Under the pieces are notes generated by a model. It did not search any database and was not told the DNA's origin. It saw only the letters and a list, made by a program, of their open reading frames with translations. Positions 25,187 through 39,645 of a stretch of 64,000 nt of DNA are shown here, in pieces; position 1 is the stretch's first letter; every line of letters starts with the position of its first letter. Both the position numbers and the translations under genes were made by a program. This DNA is from Centropristis striata (Eukaryota; Chordata; Actinopteri; Perciformes; Serranidae). Where the stretch lies: assembly GCF_030273125.1 (NCBI RefSeq), contig NC_081537.1, positions 14,372,603-14,436,602 of the forward strand. The letters are read 5' to 3'.

Positions 25187-25190
<4 letters not shown>

Positions 25191-25263
<73 letters not shown>
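25191..25263. repeat. (TG)n microsatellite
   Basis: Uninterrupted TG run of about 36 units. Confidence 0.95.
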
Positions 25264-25264
<1 letters not shown>

Positions 25265-27929
25265 ACTGCATTGGAATGTCTGGCAACAGTTTCGCACCAT
25301 ATAGCCAGTCATCCACTCCATGCAGCATGTCGTTTCCTATAGTCCAGTATAAAAGTTGTTTTATAGCAATTCACCTCAAACTTTAGAGTTAATGTGTCCC
25401 ATGTTATAGGCTCTGAACTTGTTATATCCGTCTGTCAAGTTAAACTCAATGGCCAGCCACATAAATATTATTATTATGTCTGTTTCTGTGCAGGTTGGCC
25501 CCCATACAGTCTCTGGTTGGCCCCCACATGAGAGACACCTTATGTCACCTTTATTCAGCTGCCATGCTTGGACCAGGCCTGGCCCCATAATCTGCCAGTC
25601 TAGAGCCAGATGTGCCACCTCAGCCGAATCAGCCAGATTTCTATCTGGAGCAGGTTCACTTGGCAGAATAATATTTGGAACAAGTCACTTGATTTAATTT
25701 GTTCAAATTGTTTGGCAAATCCACTGCATGTGTTTTGTTGCTCTCCTGATTGCGCGATCGCTTTTATTACTGTGATAAGTGAATAAAAAATAGGTTGCAG
25801 TTGTTCCGCCTCTGCACTCACCGCCGCCCCGCCCCCTAGACAGCGAAAGCACGTGCTTATACGAGAGATGCCCTTCTCCACTTCATAGCCTGTAACTGCA
25901 TTTATTTCAACTAGGAAAATGAGGGATTATTTTCCAATTCCCTCCCGCTCCTCTGATGGGAAGTCTTATGCCATCCGGCAGGAATGTGCAACCCGTCCAC
26001 TCCTGCAGCTCTCCTCCACCCAGGAGCGTGCAAACCTTTGGGAATCCCCAGCTTCCTGATAAAAACTAGGGCGGGTTTTTTTTTCCGATTTACCAGCATA
26101 TCTTTATGCTCACCATGCCATAAATGCAGACGTGACTTAAACATTCCAACATTTTTTGCTTTGTTATCGAGAAAAACCTGAAAGCAGATTAGAAAGGTGA
26201 CAGATTTATGATATTGCCCTGGTATTTTTTATATATGATTGAAAGATAACGCACCGAAAAATACCGATTACATGTGTGTGAGAAAGTATTGACAAGCAGT
26301 GTAAATAAAGTACTGTAGACTGAGTGATAACACAGAATCTTGTTTGATATCTTGACTTGTACTCACCTTTGACCTGATCTGATGGTATTATAAATATGTT
26401 ATTTAAAAAAAGCCCCTTCACAGTAAACGGCCAAATAAACTAACTATTGTGTCTTTTCTTTTTCTATTTCATTTCTTTCTTTTACCTTAAATGCTTTAAT
26501 ATTTGTTTATTATTTTCTGTTTAAATATTTTTTTCTTATAGTTTTTTCTTCTGAAAATAATTTAGATGACTGTAAATTTAACAAGCAAATTGTTTTGCTG
26601 AGTTTATGACAAATAAAACCAATATCTTACACTTTAAATTTCAGGTGAAGTCACTGATGAGGTGAAATTCAAAACCAAATCCTTGTTTTTGTGGATCCTG
26701 CCCTCTGCTGTCAGGAAAAGTTCATTACATGTGCAGGAAGTTACTATTAATACTTCTACAGCTGATGCAATCATATAAATAATACTGATAATTAAGAGAA
26801 TTGATCATAGCAGATGCACCATTACGACTGTGACTATATGTACTAATACACTGAATCAACACAATTCATGCTACAAATAATCTTAGTAGAGTATTTGTAT
26901 TGTAGCTGTGATTCTTATCAATACGGGCCTATTGTTCAAGTTTCAGTTGTCATATGTTTGTTAACACAAAATCAATAGTACAATTAAATATGTTTCATGA
27001 GAAATAAGGGACAGCTCAGGAAAAAACAACAGACAAACTAATGAAAATAAGAGAACTAGTCCAAAAAATGTATCAAATAAACAAAAAATACATTTTAAAA
27101 TAAAAAAAGGTTAAGAAAAAGTGATAAAATTGATGGAAAAATACAAAGAAAAAAAAGAAAAAATATTGAAAAAAATTATATAAGACGGTGGGATGACTTT
27201 AGGAAATAGCACCATATACATATAAAAATGAGAATGTGTGTAGAAGTAAATTTATTAAAATTTGCAACATACAAAGGGAAAATAGTGCTAAAGCTGAAGT
27301 TTAAAAACCTACTTTTCATTGTTATACAAGACATCTTTAGCATCTCGTTAGTCCTAATTCTCCCCTAAAACAAAGAGCGGCTCTGTTCCACTTCAGCCTC
27401 TTCACACTTCACTTAGCTCCGCGTTCAGCTGAAGAATTACCCTCCAACTGTGCCTAGATCCAGAGTAAGGTTTATAACACCATCTGCATGCAGTTAGAGC
27501 TCAATGAAAGGTACAAGCCTTTTGTTTTGAAAGATATGGTTTATGTTGCACCACAATGAAACACAGCCATTCACAGCCTCACAACTGTGTACAAACAAAG
27601 GCGGGAATACACAAACATGTGTAACGCTCAAAGAGGCGAATAACCGCCATGCACACGTACACACAATGGCTACAATCCGCTACTATTCTGAGCACTCCTG
27701 ACAACAGCTACCTGACTCAGTGGTTTGTACCATTGTCACCTATTGAGTCGTTAGCAGAGCGAGGGTAGCAAGGCACAACGATGTAACAATGCCGTTAACA
27801 AGTTTGGGTCTGTTCCACATGTTTCAGTCATTTTAGAAAGACATAATAAAGCACGATTCTGTTGTGAGAAAATATTATAAAACAATGTATGCATTTAATC
27901 CAATAGTGTGTGATTGTGTGTCATTCTTG

Positions 27930-28155
27930 ACTTGTGTTGAGCTTAATTCTAATTCTATTCTACTCCTTAATACATACTCCTTCTTTAGACACTTTAATTT
28001 TTATTGTATTTTTTATTTTATTGCTTGAAGTATGCCTAGGTTGTTCTTTTTATTTAATTGTGTTGTTATTGTCTCTGTGTGTAATGCTGCTGCTACACTG
28101 TAATTTCCCAGCTTGGGATAAATAAAGTATATCTATCTATCTATCTATCTATCTA
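27930..28155 (+). mobile_element. non-LTR retroposon 3' end with (TATC)n tail
   Basis: The end reads TGTAATTTCCCAGC, then GGGATAAATAAAGTATATC and tetranucleotide repeats, the usual tail of fish LINE/SINE insertions. No intact reverse transcriptase is present. Confidence 0.6.
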
Positions 28156-28721
28156 ATGAGTGTGTCACAATGAGAGCTGTAACCTGAGATAAAGTGAGCA
28201 ATCGATATGGTGACCAGACTAAAGACAGAAGCAATGTCAGAGTAAAGTAAGGTAAAATCTTGATATGTGTTGAAAGATTTGTAAAACGATGTTTTTGAAG
28301 GTTATGATAATTCAAGTGGGATGATTCTTAAGAAAAGGGAACCCAACTCTCATCCATTATTAGTAACACACAGGAAGTCTTAGTGCCCATATAAGGTAAC
28401 ATGGAAGGTAAAAATGCTGACACCAACAGAAAATTCAATCTTCCGTAGATTAAAACAAGTAAAATGAACACCCAGCCATCACCTGAGAGCCTCACACCAC
28501 TCCAACAAAGAAAACACTGTAGTATGACCACATAATCAGTGTAGACCATACCTCATGTTTACAAAGATGGGGCTGGGAGAGCCCACCAATGAGAGAACGA
28601 GAAAAAGGAAGATTGTATGACATATAAACTGATGTTTTAACACTGTTTATTCAGTCTCTTGTGGTTGCAACCGAAGGAACTCACTGAGTTTTGAACTCTT
28701 GACCTTTGCAAGAAAAAAAAC

Positions 28722-29070
28722 TTGGTAACGCTTTATATTAAGGCCCTTGTAATAACCATTAATTAACAAGTAATAAGGCCCTTGTAACTCCTTACAAGAT
28801 GCTTATTAACATTATTGTGTGTTTATAAGCTTATATAAGTGTTAATAATGGCATTACAAACACCCCGACCCACCCATTATGTCTTTGCCATGCCTTTATT
28901 AATCTTATTTTGTTTGCTTATTGATATTAAAATATACTTTATTGCTCATCTATTATAAGTTAACTATAAGTTAACTATGCTTTTAGCGAAAACCGTATCT
29001 AAAGCGAGAACAATGCCTTATTACTTGTTAATTAATGGTTATTAAGGACCTTATTATAAAGCGTTACCAA
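28722..29070. mobile_element. MITE with TTGGTAACGCTTTATA inverted ends
   Basis: Left end TTGGTAACGCTTTATATTAA and right end TTATAAAGCGTTACCAA are inverted repeats of about 22 bp with one mismatch. 349 bp, non-coding. Confidence 0.8.
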
Positions 29071-30589
29071 AAACTCTGCTGCATGAACCACTGAACGAAT
29101 CTCCTGCTACTTTTTTGGAAGATTTTGGTGCGTATGTGTTGGGAGGCTCTCTGCCCGTCTCATCTGACTTTGGGGGCTTTGAGCTGTCTTAATTTGCCAC
29201 TACAGTTCCTCAAGTAATGCAGAAAAAATAAATCTTGAAAAACACACAGTAAAAGTTATAAATTGATTTAGACTTTATTATTAAATAATAGTATACTAAA
29301 TATAATCAATCACGATGCAGAAATATATACATCTTATAGAATATGTTGATGTAATACATTACAGAAATAGTCAAATAAATACTATTAAAGCATAGTTTTA
29401 AAACCGTAAAAAAAGCTTCTTCTCTTTTGTAAGGCTTATAGGTCCTGAAACAGAAAACCACTTGATGGAAATACAACACATTGTGCTTACGCTACCAGCA
29501 TTCAAGTCAACTAAACTAATGTTCTGAGGTAAATATCTAAGCAAATCAATTAAGAATGTAAAATTAGCATCTCAACATGTGGAGAGACCAGAACAGTCCA
29601 CTGTACTACAAGCAATTATTTAAAAAAGAATGTCACAGTGCCTTTAAATATATTCCTCCACAATAAAGTATGATACTTGGATCACATGTGATAGGCCTAT
29701 TTTATTATATTTCACACTTCGACTCATGTTGCTGTTGAAAATGTAATTATATCCCAGGGCTTGTTGTACAATGAGCCAAAATTCTTATTATTTTTTTTGT
29801 ATATAATATTTTTTAGACAGTGCAAACTATCTTTAACTTTATTCTACTCTTAAAAACTAATGGTTAGACTATTTTTTTAATTATAACTGATATTGGTAAT
29901 TTAAAAAAATCATAAAAACCACAGCATATTACATAGAAATAAAAATCAAATGAGTTTTTTTTTCCAGCATAAAAGGTTCCAGATTCTTCTTCTTCTTAGA
30001 ATCTGTGTTTGACTTCTTAAAGAAGAGAATTAAGGACACAAACATACATCATTGTCACAGGAGGTGTCACATTAGATCTGATTGAAGAAAACAATAACGT
30101 GCAAGCTCAGAGTTCAGCTTGATTAAGATAAAAGGAAGAGCTATAATTAGAGGCATGTCTGAATACGCAGCATTGCCGCCACAGAGCAGAAACAGCGGCG
30201 TGTGAAAAATAGCGAGGAACAAACTGCAGGATATTAAATAGCAGTAGTCTAGCAGCACTAATTGCCTTCCATTTCTAGCTGTATTTCACCCAATTAAACA
30301 TCCCCACAACAGAGGACTGCAGTTGCACAGTGACTTCATCCGTTATGATAGTTAGGAAACTCCTTGGTAAGTGCTAAATATACAGTATGATTTATACCAG
30401 ACAGACACAAACTGCTGCTACACAGTTTGCTGGACTAGAAACCCAAATCCCTTTGGTGTTTCTGGGTTTTCCTACATACAATGACACATAAAAATCACCG
30501 TAATGCAGCTGAGTAAGGTGGTGCACGAGGCCACCTTTTTGTGCAAAAGGTAAAATAGCTTTTAGCATTTTTTTGCTGTAACACATACA

Positions 30590-31165
30590 AACCCCATGTC
30601 TGTTTACATTATAAATATGCTTATAATGCATTATGATCTGCTTACAGGAAAGAATTATGATAGCTATAAGCACTCAAAAATGAAATAAGATTAATTATAT
30701 GGTCAAGTATCATAATATTTCATAGTCGCTGGTCAAAAACAGATTTTTATTTATTTTTACAAAGGTCATAGTGCAATACAAATCTCCCAGTCGTTATAAA
30801 TTATTATATTATTTGTAATACATTATAATCCCTGTTATAATGAATTATAACTTAATTATAGGGTTAGTGTAGTCGACTGGCCTATTTCTAACCCTATAGT
30901 GCATTATAAGTATGTTTATAATGCATTATAATTAGTCTATAATGCATTATAGACATGGACTTGCAAAATCAATCTTAGTGAATTACCAGCAACTATAAAC
31001 TGTTATGATTCTTGACCATATAATTCATTATAAAATGTTTTATAATATGGTTTAATTGTTAAAGGGCATTATTAATATTTATGAGTGCTTATAACTATAA
31101 TTATACAGTGCTATAAGCAGATTATAATGCATTATAAGTATGTTTAGAATGCATTATAGACATGG
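30590..31165. repeat. cluster of ATAATGCATTATA palindromes
   Basis: TTATAATGCATTATAA-like palindromes recur at least six times, and the phrase GCATTATAGACATGG occurs near 30943 and 31150. Probably a degenerate inverted-repeat element; boundaries unclear. Confidence 0.55.
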
Positions 31166-33668
31166 GCTTCATAGAAAGTCATTGCAATATTTTTTCATTA
31201 AGACTATTTTTAAGTCTTGCTCCTTATTTCTCAGTTGGATACAACACAGCACAAGAATCACACACGGCTGTTTTGAGTCACTGAGTATCACAAAAACAAG
31301 GAAACTCAAGTGTGAAACCTTTAGCTTTCTAGTTTGGTGACAAAGTCTAACTGTGTCGCTACTATTAAACTGACTGACGCGGGATATTTTCATATTGGGA
31401 AAACCTACAATGTTTTGATGTAAATCCACGTCTCCTTTTTCTCTCCAGGAGGAGAAAGTAATCGTCAAGCAATCCGTGTGTGCAGCTGTTCGGATGCTCA
31501 CTTAATTTGTTGCATTATAGTGACAGGTTACTGACACTTCTCTACCCTCGAGCAAAAACAAAAAGCAAACAACACCCCTCTATGAGCATCGTAGCAAATA
31601 TATTTTTAGACTGCTGAGGAGACTATTTCCATGCTTAAGGATGACATGAAGATGAGATAGTGAAGAAATCAGTGTGGCCTCAAGTGTGGGGATAAAAAAA
31701 ATCAGTTAATGCGTTGACTTTTTATTTTTTAGAGGCACCCTATTTCATATTTATATTCATATTAATATGCACTATCAGACTGAGAGGTGAACAGTACAAG
31801 TTGCTGGTTAATGAGCAGCTCCATTGAGGGAAGCTGGAGGTCAAAGGTCTTACTTAAGGCACTTCAAATATAAGAACTTATCAACTATGGATTGGATAAT
31901 AACAGATGTTAGCTTATTATCTTGAAATACATTAGAGGAGACGGAAAAATAAAATCAAAAATCACAAAGGAATAAACTCTTGATGGATAGGAACACTGGG
32001 CTGGATTCAGGTGTCGTTCATATTTCAGCATTAAAAAACAGTTTAATGAGAGAGTGAATCGTACAGCTAGACCCTGTTTTCACCGAAAAACTTGTAACCA
32101 ATTTTAGGATTTAATTTTTTTAATATATTGTTTTGTTGACTTGGATATCTGCAATGTTTTCCTACTAAACAGGGTTTTCTTTGTCTAAAAACAAATGAGA
32201 ATTGAACTGCTAAAACTGCTGAACTGGTTTGCATTACATTTAATTTTATTCCTGTGAATGACTTTTACTTTTTTAATAGTTGTATTTCAGCAACACAAAC
32301 ATTTTGATAAGTATTTTTTGCAGATATTAATTTGATAGTAGTGTGAAAGACATGAGAATTTATTTGGATGATCCATCTTCTCAGTTTGCTCTAAATTGTT
32401 TTCTTTCCTGTGGTTATGAATTAATACTTCTGAACGTGTTCGCATAATTTCCTACAAAAAGTAATGCATGGGAATTTGTACATCTTACTAAATATGAATA
32501 GTCACTGTTTTAAACACTTTGTTAACAGTGTGAAATGAAACGACTGTATTTCTTTAGGTTACGGCCGAAATGAGTACAAACAAACACTTTATCCTGACCA
32601 AAAAAATTCACCTGCCAAAACTTTCCTCACTGGTTTTCACAGTGAGTTATTATGGCCAAACTTTTTTCTTCTCCTCAAAGATGAAAACAAAGGATTATCC
32701 TTGTAGGAGTCAAAATGTGTATTTTTGCCTAAGTTGTTTATTTTGTTAGGCTTCACACATCTGTTTGGTATATGTCACTTCCGGTGATGGAACAGGTGTG
32801 TGGTCTCACCTATTTACCTGCTCAGTTGTATGGCGGGAGGTAGAAAAAAAAAGGGTGAGTGTAGGCTCCGATATTTTTATGTTGACCGTCTCTAGACTGT
32901 CAACTTGAATACTCTTTTACATTAACTTTTTCTGTTTTTTTTTTTCTTCTCATATACCAACTGCTTGTCAGTTAATTTTTTGTTTGCATAATAAACCAGT
33001 TTAATGCATCTGAACCTCATGGATTCTATGGGAGTATTATTTGGAACGCGTCACAGTAAAGAGCCCACTTAGCCTCTTATTTAACGTTTAGTAGTTGCTA
33101 TAATCCTTATTTTCACCTGTTCTCACAAGAGAGAAACAATTTTGATCAGACTTAGAAAATGGATCACCAGATTTTTTTTCTCACTTTCCCTATAGGGCTT
33201 ATGTAGCCTGGTGCATACTACATAGAATGAAATATGTTGTATACTTTTTTCAGTTTACCATTATTGCCAAGTTATGTAACACAGTATAGATGGTCCCAGT
33301 GTAGTAAACTTCTCTCTTTCAGTCCCATGTATGTCTTATTTTATTAAAGGGTAAATAGAAATCAGTGTTGAGTAAACAGTAAGTTCAGGCCCCTCTTTCT
33401 GTTGGAGATGTGGTAATTAATTTACACAACAATAAATGCATAACAATATGTTACACAGGTTGACTCTCAAGAATCAACATGTATATCAATAACTCATAAC
33501 GGACCCTAGTAGATCATCCTATATTCCTATTTTTACTGTTCAAAGAGCTTAAACCTCCTGAAAGGTTTGCATGGAAGTAACAAGTAAAATACAGAATAAA
33601 TCAAGAACATATGATACTGAAAAAAGAATAAATAGTAATACCAGAGTATTCTATTTTGCATCTCCTTG

Positions 33669-34081
33669 TCAGCTCTTGCGAGAGTTGCTGTACCATTTCC
33701 GGAGCGCTACTCCACTCGTGCTCGCCACTACGCACAGCGCCCCCGCCAGGCTCCACATGGTCGGTGCGCGGTTGAGGAAAATGAACTGGAAGATGAACGC
33801 CAGCACCACGTCGATAGTCCTCATCAGGGCCACGGGTCCGGCCTTCTCGATCTGCAGCGCCTTTGTGAGGAAGGTCTGTCCGGCGATGCCCAGGACAGCG
33901 ATGAGCATCAGCAGCCAGCGATCACGGCCGCAGAACGGGATTTTCCACTCCCCGAGGATGGATACGGTGATGAGGCACTCAATGAAACCAATGACGGCGT
34001 AGTACCACACAGAGAGGTAGTAGTGGACGCTCTTCCCCATCTTGCGGAGAAGAACAAATGTACAAGCAGCTCCAACGGCAC
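33669..34081 (-). CDS. slc35g1: slc35g1 exon 5 (second EamA repeat, C-terminus)
   Basis: Acceptor TTAATCACAG, then GT completing Gly, then AVGAACTFVLLRKMGKSVHY. It encodes the second EamA repeat and ends LRKWYSNSRKS with TGA at 33671-33669. A possible AATAAA polyadenylation signal on the minus strand is at 33340-33345. Confidence 0.95.
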
Positions 34082-37000
34082 CTGTGATTAAATACATTTT
34101 AAAAAATTAAAGACTGAATTAATAAAGCAAACAAATAGACTTAAAGGACAAATACAATATATTTTCAAATCCACTGCTTCTATATACAGGTGCATCTCAA
34201 GACATTATAATATCATGAAAAAGTACATTTCCAGTAGTTCAAGTCAAATAGCTCCAACCAAGTATTGGGTGCATATAGATGGACATTCTTTTCAGAGGCC
34301 AACATTTCCATATTAAACATACTTTTTAATTGGTCTTTTGTAATATTAACTTTTTTTCTGAGATACTGAATTTTAGGTCTTCATTAAATGTAAGCCATCA
34401 TTGTAATTAGAAGAAATTAAGAAATCAAATAAATAAGACATGAAATGTTTAATTCTGTGTGTAACGGATCTATATATTGTGTTATTTCCACTTTTTGAAT
34501 TTAATTACTGACATAAATAAACTTTTCTATGATGTTCTAATTTATTAAGATGCACCTGTACCTATTATTGAATTTCTGATATTTGAAATATTTGGGTTAA
34601 CTTAAACCAGTTTCTTCTGGTGGCCATTTATTGCTGTAAAATCTGTGAATAACCTTCACCTTAAAAGTTTAAATCACCACCACTGATGTAGGAAAGAAGA
34701 GAGAGTAAAAGAGAATAGAGACTGCAGAGTTAATTGATGCAAATGTGCATGCTGCTAATATAGGTAATGATTTCTAATATTTTAACTTATATTATTATTC
34801 AGTTTGTTTTATTTGTTATGCAATATATGTATTGTGGTGGTTTCATTCTATTTTTATTTTATTTTTACTGTTATTATGTGTTTTATTTTTCAACTTACTA
34901 TGGTATCATTTATTATTTATTTATAATGGCATTTTATTGTACCATCCATAAACTTAAATTTACCATTTATTATTTTTTATTTATTTCTAATGGCACTTTA
35001 TTAGTGTTTTTATGTTTTATGTGTATGTCTTATTTCCTCTTATTGTAAAGCACTTTAGCTGCATTTCTTGTATGAAAGGTACAATAAAAAAAATATTATT
35101 TTTATTATTATTAGTTTATTATTATTATCTCCTAGAATTTAAATAAGAATGAATATGATATGAAAAAATCCCTTCATTTGTCTCTACAGTGAAGCTGGAA
35201 ATGTCATAACCTCTACCCCATTCAATGCAAGAATGATATTTGACTTGTTGACATGTGCTGTGCAGTGTATTTGGAGGTCTATTTTGGGTGCCAAAGTTTA
35301 ATTTAGTTACACCTAGAAAACACAGAAAGTCGGGGGAATGAACACTGCTATGGCTGGTGTCGATGCTGAAGAGATCATAGATGCACTCTCCATTTGGAAA
35401 TAACAGCTTTTTTTCTGCACAGTGTTGCACCTGCACATTTGTTGTAAAGACAGGTTATATAACAAATGAGGGAGATTAATCAGATGTAGTGTGCTGTTCT
35501 GATGTTACACTGGACTGGAGCAGCAAAAAGAAAACTTAAAGGGGTGTCTAAAAACAAAATAAAAACAAATAAAAACAACAATAAATCTGAGGGAAATTAT
35601 CTTGCTGCATGGACAAAAAAAATTCTTGACAAGATTTCTTGAATTAAGATAGTTAAATCTAGAAATAAGCATGTTGAACGCTTAAAAAAAGAAATTAACT
35701 TTTTAAAACAAGAAAAATGATCTAACTCTTCTAAAATCTTCTAAAGTTTTTTTATCTTGGTAATAATTTGCAGTGTGAATTTTCTGGTCAATCTTCATTT
35801 GGGACACATTTTGAGACACTGGTGCGAAATAAAAAGTGTGGTTTACAGGTGGGAATATTGGTTAAATGTACTTGTAATAACTGGAATTACATCTCAACAC
35901 ACTCAAGTCTAATACTTTTTGACCTGAGAACCATGACTAATTGGAAGGGCTGTGTCGCCCAGCTGAATCCCAGCTGACCCTGATGAGCTGAAGGACATAT
36001 CTGTATTGCACTGAATACCCCTAGTTCCCATGGTAATCCTGTCTGACAGGAGTCTGAACAAGAGGATTTCACCTACTTAATATGGTCAAACAAACGTGTT
36101 TATGAGGTGGCGATATCTGGGACACAGTCGGATGCCATCGCCTTTTCATCCCTACTAGCCAGGCGCCTTATTTTGTGTAATTGGAAATCGGTTAGGCCTC
36201 CCACGCACAGGCGCTGGGTTGGGGATGTAATGGCACATTTGAAACTTGAGAAGTTAAAACACTCAATCAGGGGATCAACCCAGAGGTTTTACAATGTTTG
36301 GCAGCCATTTTTGAACTACTTCAATTTGGAATTCCCGGCTAGGGACACTGAGACTACTACTTAATTGACTCACAATCTCTGTAATGGGTTAGAATTTGTA
36401 CTCTTTATATTTATTATTTATTTATTTTTGTTTTGTTTTTGTAGTTTTATTATTGTTGTTATTATCATTATTATACATTTTCTTTTTTATATGTATATGT
36501 TTATGTTACTGTTGTGGCTTTATTTTCCATATATTTTGTGTTTGCGGTCTTGTTGATTGTGTTGTACAGTGCAGGCCAAAAGTTTGGACACACCCATCTC
36601 ATTCATTACGTTTTTCTTTATTTTCATGACTATTTACATTGTAGATTCTCACTGAAGGCATCAAAACTATGAATAAACACATATGGAATTATGTACTTAA
36701 CAAAAAAAGTGTGAAATAACTGAAAACATGTCTTGTATTTTAGATTCCTCAAAGTAGCCACCCTTTGCTTACTAGAATATAAGACATGTTTTCAGTTATT
36801 TCACACTTTTTTGTTAAGTACATAATTCCACGTGTTCATTAATAGTTTTGATGAATTTACAATGTCATAGTCATGAAAATAAATGAAAAACATTGAATGA
36901 GAAGGTGTGTCCAAACTTTTGGCCTGTACTGTATGTGTTTTCAGCATAAAAAGCCAATAAAAATATTTGAATAATAATAATAACAAACATGTTTATATAA

Positions 37001-39602
37001 CCTGCAAACGCAGCGATCGTCCCCTTGATGTGGTTTGTGTAGTTTCCCTCAATGCCATGTCGATCCTCGCCAAACAGGAACGGCGGCCGGGCGATGAGGA
37101 TGACTCCAGTGATGGTGAAAACGGTGAAGACACAGTCCCAGATTGTGCATCTTTCCTTTAGGAAGACCCAGGCCAGGAGGGAGGTAAAGACTGGATTACT
37201 GAAAGAGAAAGCGCAAATATGTTGGAGAAAGTGTGCTAGAACTCAGAGAATATAAAAAAAAGTTGTGGTGGATAGTATTAATTTACTCAGGTACTATACT
37301 TTATTGGAGCGTTTTAATTTTCATTCATACTTCTACTCCACTACATCAAAGAAGCAAATATTATGCGTTTTACTCCTCTATGTGTATTTGAAAACTTTAA
37401 TTACACTGCAGATTTATTTTACATAAATAAACAAATAAAGGTTATATCATTATGACAATAAACGTTATAAAGTTATGAATAAAAACAACATTTTATTGAG
37501 ACTTGGAGGGGGGAATTCTACATTATGATATTGGTATTTTTTTAAGTAAAAGATCTGAGTGCTTTTTCCACCTCTGGAAAAAAATGAGATGTGAATCAGC
37601 AGAGGCCCCATGATACGATTTTATCCCAATACTTGGAGTCACGATACGATATTATTGCAATTTTAAGCATGTTGTGATATGATGAGTATTGCGATACATT
37701 TTGTGTCCACAAAATTAAATTCATTCAAGAATTGTTTCATCAAATAAGAGAAATTAATCTCACTTCATTCTTTTTATTTCTCGACAATGAGAGTCAAACC
37801 CACAGACTGGCCAACAAAGTATCCGGTCAGACTGAACTGAACTGATAACAAACAGGTATGGACGACAACAACTGCAGCATTCCATCAAACTTTCCTCACC
37901 TTTAAGCTTCACTGCTCTGAATTTTGTTGACATGCCTAACTTTGCAGTGTTATTGCGACAACTTCCCAACATGATATCCTGAAGCACGTGGTACCTATAG
38001 ATTCCTTAGATTTTCTAGATTTATATGGTATCGCTATGGCTTCCGAAAACAAAACAAAAAAAACAGCGGAAATACTGACGGACCGTAGGAATGCTAAATA
38101 TCGATACCTGGCTGCCATGAATCAATATAATATTGCCACGCAAAATCTGGCGATACTATGCTGTATCAATTTTCCCCCCACCTCTAGTAGTGGTACACTT
38201 AAATAAATACATACACAGGGAAGTTGAAAGAAGTGGTGATTATTGTCTCAACAGATTTGTCTCATATGAGGAATCCAGCTCATTACCAATCCACTTTTCT
38301 TTAGTGAATTAGTGATACATAATAAAAAGGAATAAGGAAAATCTTAGAAAATGAGACAGAGATTAAAGAAAAAGGTGACAGGCATACAATCCAGGGAGGA
38401 TAGAGTCTTTGTGCTATTAGTATAATCTCTATTAATCCACAATCAATTACCTGAACATAATGACTGTGGCGTCTGCAAGCGGCATCTGCTGAACAGCATA
38501 GAAGAGCAGGATCATGGCATTGGAACCGAGGAAACCCCGGAGAACCAGATATATTCGTTTGTCCCTGGGACCGAGGAAACCTGTCCTGGAGGAGCAGACA
38601 TATGAGGATGATGGATGGATGAATGACTGGATGGATGGATGATTAGACTGACTGTCAGAGGAAGTATTAAACAGGATTTTAGACAGGGATGGATGGAGAC
38701 AAAACGAGCAGCAGAGTGAGCTGAGAGATGACAAATGAATGGATGGGTGGATGGATAGATGGGTAAGCAATATGGAGATGACACTGATGGATGGACAGAT
38801 GAACGGATGGGCTGAAAACAGAGAGTTGGTTATGAATTTATGCAAAAGCAAAGAGGAGTGTAGAGGACATATGGATGGATGTAGAAAAGGTAAATGTATG
38901 AATACAAGTACTGGTGGCAGCGTTTGGGAATTAAGGTTATTTTTGATTTTTAGGGACAAAAGAGAAGTGATTTTATATCAATCCATGCAAAATTAAATAC
39001 ATTATATTTTCTTTCCCTTCATATAATTTTCTTAGTAGCTCAGTTATTTGGGTTACTTGTGTTTTTTCATTCTAGTGGGCATGTTATTGTTTATGTCGTG
39101 TAGTTTCACATGGCTTGTTTTAAACATTATCTTAAAATAATATATTTACTGTACTAAGATTATGCATCTGTTGCAAATAAATATTTTATCAGCTGTGTAG
39201 TGTACACTATATTTAAAAGTATTTACTGCTTACCTTGCCTTCAGAAAGCCCTGTTAAAGTTTTTATGTCACCAGACTCCTTTGAAAAGAAACAGTCATTT
39301 TACCTCACAAAACACAGAAAATGCTAATCTACTGCTTCCTCGACCATTTGGTTTGTTTGTGTTCATTTGTGACATTGGTGAATCCGAAAACATCCTTTTG
39401 AACACCAAAGTTACACAACAACACAAGAAAATGGACCAACTGAGGCAGCGGTAGGCCAGTCAGTCCTGTGTTTCGCAAGGTAAATTCACTGTTTTTGTCA
39501 AAGGAGTCTGGTGGCTTTGACGAGAGCATACAGGTGCATCTCAATAAATTAGAATATGATAAAAAAGTTTATTTATGTCAGTGACTCAATTCAAACAGTG
39601 GA

Positions 39603-39645
<43 letters not shown>

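Larger units (their letters stand above)
22991..33668. other. intergenic region between plce1 and slc35g1
   Basis: About 10.7 kb without a recognised gene. Named contents: fold-back element (23026-23651), SINE-like repeat (24063-24356), TG microsatellite (25191-25263), LINE-type tail with TATC repeat (27930-28155), TTGGTAACG MITE (28722-29070), and an AT-palindrome cluster (30590-31165). The segment 25.4-26.2 kb has higher GC and a GTTGGCCCCCA repeat but no convincing gene. Little else is visible in 26.2-27.9, 29.1-30.5 and 31.2-33.6 kb. Confidence 0.5.
34082..37001 (-). other. slc35g1 intron 4
   Basis: Holds an inverted family-A MITE (34187-34558), a T-rich retroposon tail (34990-35130), a plus-strand L1-type LINE 3' end (36080-36545) and a Tc1-type MITE (36567-36931). 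The rest is AT-rich with nothing recognised. Confidence 0.6.
37199..38450 (-). other. slc35g1 intron 3
   Basis: Contains a degraded repeat (37265-37580) and a MITE-like element (37585-38194). Nothing else recognised. Confidence 0.55.

Noticed and set aside
25048..25881. Several open frames in a somewhat GC-richer intergenic patch
   Set aside because: They include the TG microsatellite and a GTTGGCCCCCA repeat, with no protein similarity I recognise.
33571..34091. Plus-strand open frames of 141-143 residues over slc35g1 exon 5
   Set aside because: They are antisense shadows of the conserved minus-strand exon.
37988..38206. 72-residue open frame (MVPIDSLDFLDLYG)
   Set aside because: It lies wholly inside a MITE-like element, and parts recur at 18.5 kb as non-coding sequence.
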